Shown here piece after piece: positions 36,900-48,490 of a stretch of 64,000 nucleotides of DNA. The position numbers and the translations under genes were made by a program. Under the pieces are notes generated by a model. The model was given only the letters and a program-made list of their open reading frames with translations. It did not search any database and had not been told where the DNA came from. Numbering within the stretch: the first letter of the stretch is position 1; each line of letters starts with the position of its first letter. The DNA comes from Nereocystis luetkeana (taxonomy: Eukaryota > Sar > Phaeophyceae > Laminariales > Laminariaceae): positions 5,281,676 through 5,345,675 of the forward strand of contig JARUPZ010000025.1 in the NCBI GenBank assembly GCA_031213475.1, written 5' to 3'.

Positions 36900-39030
36900 A
36901 AACTTGTGCATAGTTGCCAACAAAGGGTCAAAATGTACACCCGTGCAAACAAATTTGCCTTCCGATATTATTGTCGACGAGTCACCCCACGGTAGGGGTT
37001 GCACATTTTGTGCCACACGTTTCTGACCAATTGAGTCCCTCAAGTAGTAAGGAACTACCAGTTAGGATGAACTTTTTACTCGTGTGTTCGTTTTAGGACT
37101 AGCGCATAAAAGTTCATGTCGGGTGACACGAACAAATTTCTTCCAAGTATTGTATCGGGTGAGACATTAAGCTCCTAATAATGTGAGGGGCTCAGGAACG
37201 TCTGGTGCACCCCTACTGTGGGATGGCTCCGATTGTTAACAGTTGTAAGTAGCAGATATGCACCGTATTCTCCGTATTGTTATTGTGCGGCATAATAACT
37301 GGTTTTCCATACGGTAGTGCTCGTTATTGCCCTACTTCTACAGTAAGACCCTTAATTCTGTAAGCCGACGGGAATTTCTGGGACATGCCGTCGTTGGTCT
37401 AGCACTCAGGGCTCAACCGCCTACCCACCGAGCAGGCCGTGTCCAAGCATTTATGCGACCGAAGAGCTGAACGTCTCAGATGGTGTTCGTTTCAAACTCC
37501 CTCTCAGGGTAACGCGAACGTTTGTCCTATGTTCTTATTCCATCTTCAACGCTTGCCACAATAGGAGGAGCAGAATATTTCGGCCAACAAATCGAGGACT
37601 GCTGTGACTCGTGAACTACTGAATAATACTACCCTATATCGTCCGAACAGTATCTGTGCTTTAATGTTGTACGCTGCTATCGGGACGCACTTAGGCAGCA
37701 GGTACATATCGAGCCTGCACCTTATCGCCCGCCACACATCGAGATGTATTGCTTTGGTTACTTCCCGGGATATAACCTACAAACCCGGTATATATATATC
37801 AACCAAACACGTTTTCATGCATACACCCCCAAATTCGTCGGACGCCAGAAAAACGAAGGTATTGCCGCTGGGAGCCGTGATTGGCTTGACGTACTGGGAG
37901 GATTGCCGATGGCAAAGATAGAAAAAAAAACTCCTGCAGATCCGAGAGCTCTGAATGTTATCCGCAAAAATCAGAAGTGTGTTCGATCGCCTTTATGTGC
38001 CCATCCTAGCTGCTCAAGTGGTAGTCCCGTGCTCCATCTCGAAATTTGACGAGCGCGAGACTCGGCTAAGTTAACGCATCCCAGCCCCCCCTCTGTAGGT
38101 TGTCGGTGATTGCAAATCAACCCTGCGTTAGCTGCAGTGGAAGATCGGCATGACGATTAAATCTAAATACCACTAGAACACAATGTGCATCTGGTAGGGA
38201 TGAACAAAGTGCTCCCTACTTTTCAAACTCCCGTGTCCCCCGACGTGAACAAGCATACCGCTTTATATTTGTACCTGGCAATCCGTAGTCAATAGACCAT
38301 CTTCATGTGAAAAACATGCGAGCAAGGTATGGGGTGGCTGAAGGTACTCCCGACTAACACAGGCAGAAGTTGTTAACTCGGAAACCAGTTAGTTGCTAGA
38401 AAATAGAGTTGCGGCAACAACTAACTGTAGAAATATCATTGCCGCACGTAGATACCGGACTCTTGTCGCAGCAACTGTTTGAACTAATGAAACCACGAGG
38501 TGTATATACCTACGCCGTAACACCCGGCATGACATGACACACATTTAACACCCGGAGCTTTTTGTATCGAACAGGAAAATTTGTAAGCCTTCCCTCATTT
38601 CCAGACAGGACATCCATTCACACATCATGTACAGTATTTTCCCTACAAACATTTTGAACCTGCTGGTATATATATGGGACCGACCGCTATACACTACGGA
38701 GGGCTAAACCCAGACATATCTTTCGTCCCCCTCACTCAGTGGGCATCGGTCACAATTAGAGGCCCCGATGTATCGACTTTCTTTCCTCGTGTAGAAGTGA
38801 AACGAGTGTTGTCTTTGTGTCGTTGCACGGGGGCAGTTAGATATTATTGCTGTTGGAACATTGCGTCGTGGGTTAAATCGTATACCTGGCACACGTTAGA
38901 ATCAAATAGGCTTCCTGTAGATGTCCAGCTGAAGACCCTCCCTTGAAGTGGCAACCACCGCGATAACTTCCTGGCAATCGACGCAGCACCTAGCCGCAGA
39001 GATCAGGTGCCCTGTTAAAAAACAGCGCAA
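36900..39030 (+). repeat. Spacer of the lost vBPO unit
   Basis: Blocks match other spacers: the tgtacacccgtgcaaac block (also 13723, 31229, 60270), the ccgacgggaattt/ccgtcgttggtc block (37364; also 13908, 31388, 60453), the cgcccgccacacatcgag block (37727; also 60818) and the catcccagccccccctctg block (38078; also 32383). I see no gene. This confirms that a fourth unit once stood here. Confidence 0.65.
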
Positions 39031-39392
39031 ACGAAAGCACTTCGGGTCCTCTCACTCTGTGGGGTACCCTTGACAAACAGAGGCCCCGGCGATCACCGGG
39101 CGGTTGTCTTTATGTCGCTAAATGGCTGCTTTTCGGACGGACTATGCTATGGTCAGCTCGAAACCAGCAGGGTCTCGATGCGTCCACGGTGACTGCCGAA
39201 CGCTCTCCGTATCTAGGCTCCTCGTCCGGGCTAAACTCTCAACACCGTGTAAAACAACAACCCGTAATGAGCGATGTTTTCAATAGCGACGAACTCCATC
39301 ACACCTTGAACGGCATTGTTGTATAACAGCCTCAACCGTCAGTTGCATCCGTCAATTTCTCAAACGGTTTCTTATAACGGATACAGCTGTGT

Positions 39393-39401
39393 GTATATAT
39401 A

Positions 39402-39442
<41 letters not shown>
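39393..39442. repeat. TA microsatellite
   Basis: Long TA run of about 40 bases preceded by an imperfect part. Confidence 0.92.
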
Positions 39443-39446
<4 letters not shown>

Positions 39447-39950
39447 TTTTTAAATGTAAGCATCACGACACGGGCTGGATGCATAGTGACGGGTGGGTGG
39501 AGGCCAAGGGGCAAAACAGAAATCAGAAATTCAATAAACTATTAACCGGATTAGAAGCCGCTGGACGCATTATTACATGATTTGGCCAAGCTTCCACACA
39601 CCTACCTCTCTGTCCTTAACCCTAACTACTGTGTGTCATGGTCACACGTTCTCTACCCCACACGACCTTGCATTGCTAGACGCACACAGTGCCTTGGAAG
39701 GCGACAATGAAATATACGGCGTTCACCGCGTTCGAGAGTGTGGCGCCTCACGCCGAATAGCGTCGAAAGAGGAAGGAGTAGCTTCGTGTAGATGATGTGA
39801 ACGCATCCACAACAGCTACACACAATTTGATGATATGCACCCCGGGGGTTATTGCTCGCCTATGTTCTGTTTTATTGCTACAAATTTTATACGCACCGCA
39901 CACTCGGCGCCTTCTCGCGTCCGTCCTTGTACCAATATTAGAAGGATTGT

Positions 39951-40320
39951 TTTCATATTTTTTAATTGAATTTAATATGATTTTTTTATCATCACATTTA
40001 TTTAGTATCTTCGCACAACGTCTTTTCTCTCTCCTTCCAACTCGCAACTCAGATCTTGGGTCACATAGCAGGCTCTTCTACCCCCTTTCCGCTACGGTAC
40101 GTGCATTCATTTTTATCGCGAGAAGATGTCAGCCTTTTCTTCCCTCGTCGACTCGCATCGAAGTGTGCATACCTACGCTGCAAGGGGCTCTCAACAATTG
40201 AATCCTTTTTCTTTTAAATTTTGCAAACAAAAGTCAAATGTCCGATCCACCTGGGGCTCGAACCCAGGACTCAAACACAAGTAGATTTCGAGGTTAACCA
40301 CTTGAACCACCGGGGCGACC
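39951..40320 (-). mobile_element. tRNA-derived SINE, full-length copy
   Basis: Same family as 18156-18509, same orientation. Head ggtcgccccggtggttcaag on the minus strand ends at 40320; the B box reads gggttcgagccc. The AT-rich tail lies at 39951-39990. It is inserted in spacer block S. Confidence 0.83.
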
Positions 40321-41140
40321 ATATGTCATACGATGACACCATGCATTTACTTAGAATGTTTCGGGCGTCTAGCCGCTAAGAAGACACTGGGGTTTCCGTT
40401 GTGCGCTCCTGGGCGTCGATATTGTAGACGGGAGCATTCGTGGAAAAAGTGATGCGTTGTGCATTGTTTCCGTGCTGCCAGGTACTTTATGGTACTTACG
40501 TTACTTCAGCAACGTAAACCAGTGGAGTAAATAAATACTGGTAGAATCGATGCACAGAAAGAGATAGGTCGAGGTTTCCGTCGAAACTGCTGTTTGCGAG
40601 CTGTGTGTGATACGTCGATTGCGCGTACTACCAGTGTACATGTTTTGTGCACAGCCTCCTGCAGGATATATTCACACCCCGTACATGAAAAAGACTACAC
40701 CTGAAGCTTCAGAATCCAAGAAGGGTTTTGTGTCTGTCCATCTACGTGTCGTAAGAGTAAATACATACCAAAACATTTTCGGAGATTGCACACAGGTTGA
40801 CACGAGTGATGGGAGGTACGTTTCGTAGTGCATCTCGTAGAATAACGTGGTATCTGATATTATTGCTGTATTATAACCACAGAATTGTCTTCATATTTTT
40901 AGTATCATCAGTTACACAGCAGTAGACCCGCTGGCTGCGTGTTCGATCAAGTAGGCGGAAGATTGGATTTTTTTGTTGACTAAATATCAGGTACCTGGTA
41001 TATAATAATTCGATTATTCGATAGCTGAGAGCGAATAGCGCTCGTTCCAACAGCGTCATCCACATCTACACAGGGATCCAGAATTGAAACAGCAGTGCGT
41101 AGAAGGGCTGGCGCATGTAAATGACATAAATATATACCAG

Positions 41141-41141
41141 G

Positions 41142-41175
<34 letters not shown>
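41141..41175. repeat. TA microsatellite
   Basis: Alternating TA run with one G interruption, directly after a TACCAGGTA palindrome. Confidence 0.9.
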
Positions 41176-42123
41176 CTTCGAAGTATCTGTTTGTATTTAT
41201 GTATCTTTAAATCGGTGGATGCTTGTGGTTGTGTTGTTGTTGCTGTTGTTGTTGTTGTTGTCTCCACATTAAATCATCCTTTCTCCCCAGCTTCATCAGT
41301 AGACCCAGTGCCCGTCCTGATTCCTTATCCTAGAGAGATACTGATTATGTGGTCACAGACTTTGAGACAGAGGAAGACCGAGAAATATAACAATCGCAAA
41401 TTGAAGTGTCATGCAGCAAGTGAAGTGTCAGCGTACCGGGTACGAGAACACAACAACACAAGCAGGACCGGAAAGATAGGAAGAAGAGCAAAAAGGCAAT
41501 AAAATATTTTACTCCTATACCTGGTATTCGTTTTAGAACTAGCGCATACAGGTAGGTGCCGGTCGAGTGGCACAAACGATTTTTTCCCAAGTACTTTATC
41601 GCGTGAGATATCGATGAGCTCCTAATGTTAGGGACTCAGGAACTTCCCTTGTCTTCTCTTTTAGTTTAGTTTTTTTTTTTTGCGCTGATTCTCCGTGTGA
41701 TTTTCCATTTACATATTTCTCTTCCTTTTCCGGTTGATGAGCCGTACTGATGGAGTCGTGGGGCGTGGTTGGATGGCCAACCTGCTCTGCTCGTTTCGTA
41801 TTGCCTGACGCCAAGGGGCTGGGCATAGTTGACGAACGCAGGGCGTAGACCGCAGTCTGGGTAGCAAGGTACCAGCCGGATTAGCAGGGGGAACCTGGCT
41901 ATACTACTCGTACCATAAACTAACTGCTGCCGCCACCTGGAAGGTGCTTTGGTCTTTGGTCATTCATCGACCCTTCATGTTGCAGCTCACATTTCATACA
42001 TACGCTATGGCAGTACGATACCTCGTTTGCCCTTGTTGTGGGAGGCAAGGGTTGACACGATTATATAATATGTGACAAACCACACGCCAAATGTATATAC
42101 CACCCAAATACTCGCTATTATAA

Positions 42124-42205
42124 CCCTTTGAGGACCGCAGTCGCGCCTTGGGGACGAACTACTCAAACTTTGGGAGGTTTGTCCTGAAAACGAGACCGCA
42201 GTTTT
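42124..42205. mobile_element. Decayed MITE related to 43373-43462
   Basis: Starts CCCTTTGAGGACCGCAGTC and holds the ttggggacga and gtcctgaaaacgagaccgcag blocks, the same internal order as the better copy. The right end is worn and no clean TTAA is seen. Confidence 0.5.
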
Positions 42206-42892
42206 GAAGATTCCTACAATCTAATAAAAGTTTCACCTACAGACAGCAGGTAGAGTGGTTTTGTGTGAACGTCTACTACAGCACTACTAGTTATAGTTAT
42301 CATCACCTACCTACCTCTGTACAAGTCTTAAAGAGGAGGGGTGACATTTTACCGGGCGCACTAGGTCCTGATATTTTTTCGGTTAGTAGCTCCTTGAGGA
42401 GAGTGCAGTCGAATGGCGTACGGACACAAGGATAGGATAATAAACAAACCTCTGTGAGTAAACTCGATTGATGCGCGTCGGGAACAGGCCTTTTGTTGGT
42501 GACTCCCAGAAAAGAAGGAAGACCACCATCGCGTGAATAAATGAAACATATACCATGTACGTATGTATAAAATATACCATGGTATACTATTAATAAGTAT
42601 ATCCCTTTCTTCACGTCGTGGTGCAATTTTTTTATTTTAAATGTTGGTAGGTATTTGTTCGGCCCGTGGTCGACGTATGACATACATACCAGGTATACAT
42701 ACGTACAACAAGACTACTACTTACCGGGAAACAACCCCGCCGTACGAGTATCACCTTCTTCCGCTGCTTGACGCGATCAAGGCGAGTAGATACATGATTG
42801 ATGTTGCGGGCTCTCACGTGGGGAGAATATCCATTCCGTTGTTTACCTTGAACAAGAGCAAGTAATCCAAACGCGTTATTACGTTTCGAATC

Positions 42893-43236
42893 GGTCGCCC
42901 CGGTGGTTCAAGTGGTTAACCTCGAATTCTACTTGTTTGAGTCCTGGGTTCGAGCCCTAGGTGGGTCGGACTTTGACTTTATTTGCAAAAATAAAAAAAA
43001 TGATTCAATTGTTGAGAGCGCCTTGCAGCGTGGGTAGGCACAATTCGATGCCAGTCGACGAGGGAATAAAAAGCTGAAATCTTCTAGCGATAAACATGAA
43101 GGCACGTACCGTAGCGGGAAGGGGGTCGAAGAGCCTGCTATGTGACCGACCCCGGATCTGAGTTACGAGTTGGAAGGAGTGAGAGAAGAAGATGTGCGAA
43201 GATGGTAAATGGGATGAGAAATAAAACAAAAAAAAT
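42893..43236 (+). mobile_element. tRNA-derived SINE, full-length copy in the plus orientation
   Basis: Head ggtcgccccggtggttcaag at 42893, A-box-like tggttcaagtgg and B box gggttcgagccct. The body contains ttgagagcgccttgcagcg, cgacgaggga and gtagcgggaagggggtcg, and the tail aaataaaacaaaaaaaat. This is the clearest reference copy of the family here. A pol III promoter is expected from the boxes. Confidence 0.85.
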
Positions 43237-43372
43237 CGTGCTCGCGAACCAGCTTCGATTGAGATTGATTTGGCCTTGCCGCGTAATGGATGCATTTCTG
43301 GTTTTTGTCTCGATGCATGTCAGATTTGATGGAAAAAACTATGGTATTCGTCAATAGTATATTTGAGTTTAA

Positions 43373-43462
43373 CCCATTTAGAACCGCAGTCCCGTTTTGG
43401 GGACAAAAAAACTTAAATTCCAAGTAAAATGTCCCTAAAACGTGACCCTGCGGTTCTACAAG
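43373..43462. mobile_element. MITE of piggyBac type, flanked by TTAA
   Basis: A 90-bp element beginning CCCATTTAGAACCGCAG and ending CTGCGGTTCTACAAG, so the ends are inverted repeats. It is flanked on both sides by TTAA (43369-43372 and 43463-43466). A CCC start plus a TTAA duplication is the signature of piggyBac-mobilised elements. It has no coding capacity. Confidence 0.72.
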
Positions 43463-43466
43463 TTAA

Positions 43467-44054
43467 ACACAATGTATGTGGCGGTATATCGCAGTACGTA
43501 CGAAATAAATGCCATGTCGTAGATGATGTTGCGTAGGGTGCTACATGATGTCACAACGCACACCGCTCATGGATCCTTCATGTTTCTCCCATGTGCTCCG
43601 TGTCCATCTCATCGTATCGTACCACCAACCACATGTCTACTCCGTGCGCTGTTCGAATATTCCATAAAGTACGCACCTGCTGTGAGGTTTCAAGCTGCTT
43701 GTTGTTCGAGATGGTTGTAAACGCCAAAGCTCGAATCCAGCAAAAGGTATAGTGTGCCATGCAGATTTGCAAACGTTACCTGGTATGTGCGCATCACACT
43801 TTTCTGCGGCGTTGCTGTTTAACATGATTCCTGGAATACAATGCGGTAGCGAGAGTACCGTATCTACACCAGGATTTGTCTTTACAGTATGCCAGCCGGC
43901 CGCGAGTGGAACAGAATGGGATGAAAGTTGGCACGGAAGGGAGGTAGACTTTGTGCATGGGTTTCCTTTTCTTTCCAAGGTTTTCTTCTTTCGGGAAAGT
44001 TATTAGTGATCCATGTTAAAGATCATGCTGCACATTATTGTCGGATGGCAAGAG
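43467..44054. other. Intergenic stretch, no gene seen
   Basis: Open frames at 43752-44006 (plus) and 43637-43978 (minus) overlap and show no recognisable motif. One TACCTGGTA palindrome is at 43777. Confidence 0.4.
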
Positions 44055-44288
<234 letters not shown>

Positions 44289-44430
44289 GGGTTGACCGTC
44301 CGATTTGCTTCCTTCAACATAAATATCTACGAGTACGTAATACGTACCTATTAAGAGGGGTCATATTAAATAAATAGGACCTATGGTACACAAAAAAAAA
44401 AGTATATACCTGGTATGTGTGTTTACTATT

Positions 44431-44540
44431 ACGGGGGATCATAGTTGATAGGAACAAAATGTTCTTGGTATAGTTTGGTAAGTATACCTGGTACGTTTTT
44501 GTGAATTATACCGAACGTCCTATTAACTATGGTTCCCCGT
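44431..44540. mobile_element. MITE copy 2, inserted in an older copy of the same family
   Basis: ACGGGGGATCATAGTTGATA at the left, ATTAACTATGGTTCCCCGT at the right. Pieces of another copy flank it: aaataggacctatggtac (44369) on the left and aggtcctatttactgtg (44552) on the right. Its centre holds a TACCTGGTA palindrome. Confidence 0.75.
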
Positions 44541-44572
44541 AGTAACTATATTAGGTCCTATTTACTGTGTAT

Positions 44573-44695
44573 ATTTTTATTTTATTTTTTCTCATCCCAT
44601 TCATTATCTTCGCACATCTTCTTCTCTCTCTCCTTCCAACTCGTAACTCAGATCCGGGGTAACATAGCAGGCTCTTCTCCCCCCTTCCCGCTACG
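44573..44695 (-). mobile_element. SINE tail fragment (minus)
   Basis: Only the last third of the SINE is present, from the AT-rich tail to the ccgctacg point. It is truncated at the same place as the plus-strand fragment at 44955-45077. Confidence 0.7.
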
Positions 44696-44822
44696 TGTAT
44701 GGTCCCTCGTGATAATAGTTTTGTCCGAAATTGTGGCCACCTTGTCACTCTCATCATGCCACAACCAGTTACCTTCCACACAAGAAAAACAAGTACAATC
44801 GCACGGTCGTACGAGTAATACT

Positions 44823-44922
44823 ACGGGGGACCATGGCAAATAGGACCTACGGTAAAAACAAAAGCCTATACACTTACCGTTTTTACTCACAACAGTTGGT
44901 CCTATTTACTATTGTCCCCCGT
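44823..44922. mobile_element. MITE copy 3, best-preserved
   Basis: ACGGGGGACCATGGCAAATA at the left and the near reverse complement at the right (TTTACTATTGTCCCCCGT), with TA on both outer flanks. Inner arms are TAGGACCTACGGTAAAAAC and the matching complement. It folds into an almost complete hairpin. Confidence 0.82.
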
Positions 44923-44954
44923 AATAGTACGTGTTTGCAGCTTGAAACTGTGGC

Positions 44955-45077
44955 CGTAGCGGGAAGGGGGTAGAAGAACCTGCTATGTGACCCCGGATCT
45001 GAGTTACGAGTTGGAAGGAGAGAGATAAGAAGATGTATGACATTGTGCGAAGATGATGAATGGGATGAGCAAAAGAT
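44955..45077 (+). mobile_element. SINE tail fragment (plus)
   Basis: Begins cgtagcgggaagggggtag and ends tgggatgagcaaaaga. With 44573-44695 it forms an inverted pair about 260 bp apart with MITE copy 3 between. Confidence 0.7.
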
Positions 45078-46009
45078 ACACCGGGGTTTTTGTTGTTTGT
45101 CCAGAGAAACACCAGTAGTAGTAACTTCCAACGGTTTCTGACTGATCACCAGTCGGGAAGGCCATGCGCACACTGCTGTTTTGGGTACGTTTACGGCTTC
45201 CAGGTCCTGGGTTCGTATTCTGAGGTCTACAATTGGAATACTTCGAAGTATACGTATAATACGCTGGTATGCACTTCTTCATCTTTTTTTAGGCTTTTCG
45301 ATTGTGCTTCAGGTGTTAGGATGTACTCTCTGTTGACCCACAACATGTTACACCGTGGACAGAGACACCGGTCAGTTTCTCGCCCCGCGTCGAGGTGGCC
45401 TCAGGTTCGGTGCGGTAATTAACTTCGTGCCGAGCAGGCGGTTCCTCGGGTATTTATTGTTGACTGGTGGAGGACGTGACAAGTATATCTGCGCAATTCA
45501 CTCTTCTTACTCTCGCCTATCGCGGCACAGCACTGCTGTACGCAGCAGTATCGTTAGAGCAACACCTCAGGCTTGACGGCGCTGTTCAGAGTGGTCCGAC
45601 GAATATTACTTCCTGCTGCGATATGGGAGGGTATTATTATGTATGCACTAGATTCAACTCTGGCTGAAGCACGTACAACGTTGTCAGAGCACAAAATACA
45701 CACGAATACAGAACGAATACGACTCTAGAGTAATGTGTACCTGCAACAAACATCCAGGTCGTGTTTCCGGTGGAGGACACCTCATTAATTTTTTAATTGA
45801 TCAAAGGGCCGGTTCCAAGATATAATAATATGCACATGTCTCTCTAGAAAAACTCTCGAAAGCCTGACCTGCAACTTCTACGCGGAAAAAATAAATACTG
45901 AGAAATTTGCCTCCGAAAAGCACCTTTCAGTGAGTAGATAGCTACTTACTACAGAAAACACACACTTTTCGCACGAAAGCCCCAACGGATGCCCACGTCG
46001 TCTTCGGCT
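45078..46009. other. Intergenic stretch with an unassigned open frame
   Basis: Overlapping frames at 45355-45576 and 45467-45667 read partly protein-like (DRDTGQFLAPRRGGLRFGAV; LAYRGTALLYAAVSLEQHL) but in different frames, so neither can be called a gene. There is no copy elsewhere in the window. Nothing else is seen. Confidence 0.35.
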
Positions 46010-46718
46010 ACGATAGGTACACCATGAATTTTGGCACAAAAGTAAGTGTTCGTCGTGTCCACTCCGAAGGCCGCCGACCCGCGACGTTTTGCTCTAAGAT
46101 TGTTATTTGCTTGCGGGAACCATTTGGTTTAGAGAGCTTAAAAACATTTATCAAAACTCTAAAACGACGGAGCTTCAAACAAGGCACATTCAACTGAAAC
46201 TTCAGAATCCGTTGAATACGGGGTTGGTTGTGATAACTCACAGAAAACTTGTTGGGAATCTCACGTTGCTACTCGAAACGAAGACGCTGACCTTGGCCGG
46301 GGAGGGATATTCCTCTTGTTTGCCATAAACCACCCTGTAGTAACAGCATACAGCACATTTAATATTTATATAATAGTACAGCAGTTTAGTACCTGACATC
46401 ATTGTACTTCCAATATAATTGAGAAAGCAAAGCGATTCACAAGGAATGAACACATTGTGGTGCATCAAACAAACCTCTCTCTAACTATGCTTCGCCGTTC
46501 TACCGCCGAGCGGTGTAGTATAATGGAGTAATCTCGTGTTGATGACACAGGCGTAGCAGGTTATTAATTATACTGCTGCTGTGGACATCCCCGATTTTAG
46601 GCAAACATACTTGATGTGAGCGTTACAATAACATGAGTCTTACTTACTTGCTGTAGGCTTGTAACACCTACCTCCTGTAATTTCTCTATCTTTCTACGTC
46701 ACGAATACGCCGACAAGA

Positions 46719-46814
46719 CATGCCCCGCGTAGTCGGATAACACATGTTAGTACGTAATGCATATATATCTACATGGTCCGCGTGATGACAGGAAAAAATG
46801 TAGGTAGGTACGTA
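46719..46814 (+). promoter_or_regulatory. Paired direct repeats upstream of gene C
   Basis: Copies at 46719-46761 and 46772-46814, each starting catg-yccgcg and ending near tacgta. They are the counterpart of 19775-19866 upstream of gene B. The function is inferred only from conservation. Confidence 0.33.
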
Positions 46815-47524
46815 GTTTATACCTGAAACACCACAACTACGAGGCCTGTTATCGACGCGCCAACACTTAGCTCCAACTAAACTCTAGAACTTTGCATATC
46901 TCTTTTTTTTTATAGTCCATACGTCCATGGCCTCCTGCCCCCTCGGCGATTTGCTGGAATTTCCGATTATCGTGTATATTCGCGGCGTGTCCTCCTGACG
47001 TTTGCTGTAGTTTTTTCAATGCCTGGGGCGTGTGTATGGTCTTTGTAAAAATATACCAGGTATATATCAAGAATGTTATGTTGTGCGTAGCCTCGTCGAG
47101 AATGCGGATTGGCAGACAAATAAGCGTGGAGCGTGGAACCTATCCGTTCACATCATCAGTTCACAAAATGGAACCCAACGGACCGAACTGTCGTTCATTA
47201 CCATTCGAGGAGAAAATCCTGTCCACTTTTCTAGCCCTGAGGATACATACTGGCCATGTTATACTGTTAAACGACGCGGGGCCTTCCTTCTCCGCACTGC
47301 GATGGCGAACCTGAGGACCAATCAAGTTGCTCGAGCTTACAAACGATGTTGTGTGTGTTGCCTATAAGATTATGCATCTATATATATATATTCTGAACGT
47401 TCAAATATCCAATCAATGCGGAATCACAAACCTATCGAGCCTTTAAAGACCTCCAGAGACCACCAGCAGCCCCACCTCCGGAAGCATCAGATAACCTGCT
47501 GGATACTCGTACCCGGATACGGCC

Positions 47525-48490
47525 ACACTACGGCACAGTCTATTGCGCCGGTAGGAGGCTGGATTCGACGACGAGGGAGGAGGGAGAATGAGCGTCGACG
47601 TGCGGGGAAGAGACGGATTGACCTCCCCCTGCGCGAGAATTTTTATTTCCCAGATCAGAACCGCAAGTGCGAGGAGCATTTTGTTTTTCAGGATGACGGA
47701 GAAAGGGAAACGACTGGAAGGGAATGGCAACGAGTGCACGCGCAAAGGAGCGGGTGGATTGGGCCAAGGCGATGATGCGGCCATGAAGAGCGGCAGGAAG
47801 ACGGTGCATGGAGACCCATGATTTGCGCGCACACTATCATCACGAGAGAAGCAGTCATAGTTTGTTTTTTCCTGGTTTTGTTTTTCACGAGGCAGAATAG
47901 TATCTACCGGTACTCGTCACTGGTTTTTGTAGTTTAACGAGTTGTATACCCTTCATGGGGAATAACCTACGCAATTATCAGGGACGTGGTATCATAACTG
48001 TGCTGCACCTTTTTGTGTCAGACAGTCCAGGAAGAGATGGCGATCGTTGATATTCGTGTGGTAGTAAGGTTCGATTGCTCCTTTTTTCACTGCATATCCG
48101 CGAGTCTTCACTCTGACAGCACTCCAGATAGCAGGCAGGTGTGTTCCTCTTTCGTTTTCACGACTACCGTGCGTTTCGTACGGTGCAGGCAGCACTTCAG
48201 ACAGCATCCGCTGTAGTCAGCAGCCACGAGTTGGTTAGTGGTGGGAACGGGGGTACTCTTCTATATTATAGTTGAGAGGATATACCCGCGGCCATGTTAG
48301 TTCAGTTTTGCACATTGGTTTTATCTTGTGTGCGCTTTTTCCGTCTCGTGTATTTTGAGGCAGCCGAATTTTCGTTTTTTTTTTGTTTTTCGGATCTTCC
48401 TAGGGCTCCAGCACCTTTGTGTGACCACGGACTCCTTCGTCAGAGAGTTAATGTGAGAACAACAACAACAACAAACAACGGCAAGTGGCA
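47525..48490. other. Copy-specific extra sequence in the gene C upstream region
   Basis: Absent at the matching point upstream of gene B (near 20515). It contains a purine-rich, Arg-rich open frame (within 47416-47775, for example RRGRRENERRRAGKRRIDLP) and its mirror on the other strand. It is not similar to the LINE in this window as far as I can see. Origin unknown. Confidence 0.4.

Larger units (their letters stand above)
39030..41070 (+). repeat. Spacer block S, copy 3, with a SINE inserted
   Basis: Aligned with copies at 33700-35280 and 61310-62890. The block is interrupted by a minus-strand SINE at 39951-40320, and the match resumes after it at about 40370. It continues to the ctggctgcgtgttcgatc block (40934), whose partner is at 62756. 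No gene is supported. Confidence 0.6.
41071..42892. other. Intergenic mosaic without a recognised gene
   Basis: Holds a TA repeat (41141-41175), a TTG-rich run (41227-41266), a possible acceptor followed by an open frame (41290-41502, unrecognised), a duplicated block (41520-41640 matches 37080-37195: the agaactagcgcata and gagctcctaat landmarks) and a decayed TTAA-type MITE (42124-42205). Two exact TACCWGGTA palindromes are also here. Confidence 0.5.

Noticed and set aside
36429-36995. 188-codon plus-strand frame
   Set aside because: It runs from vBPO intron relic through the exon 14 remnant into spacer; no other unit keeps this frame.
42893-42970. Possible tRNA gene (A and B boxes present)
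   Set aside because: The same head recurs in other copies joined to the same body and tail, so it is a SINE head, and I could not pair a proper acceptor stem.
45355-45667. Two overlapping frames that look partly protein-like
   Set aside because: No shared frame, no splice framework, no motif and no second copy to test.
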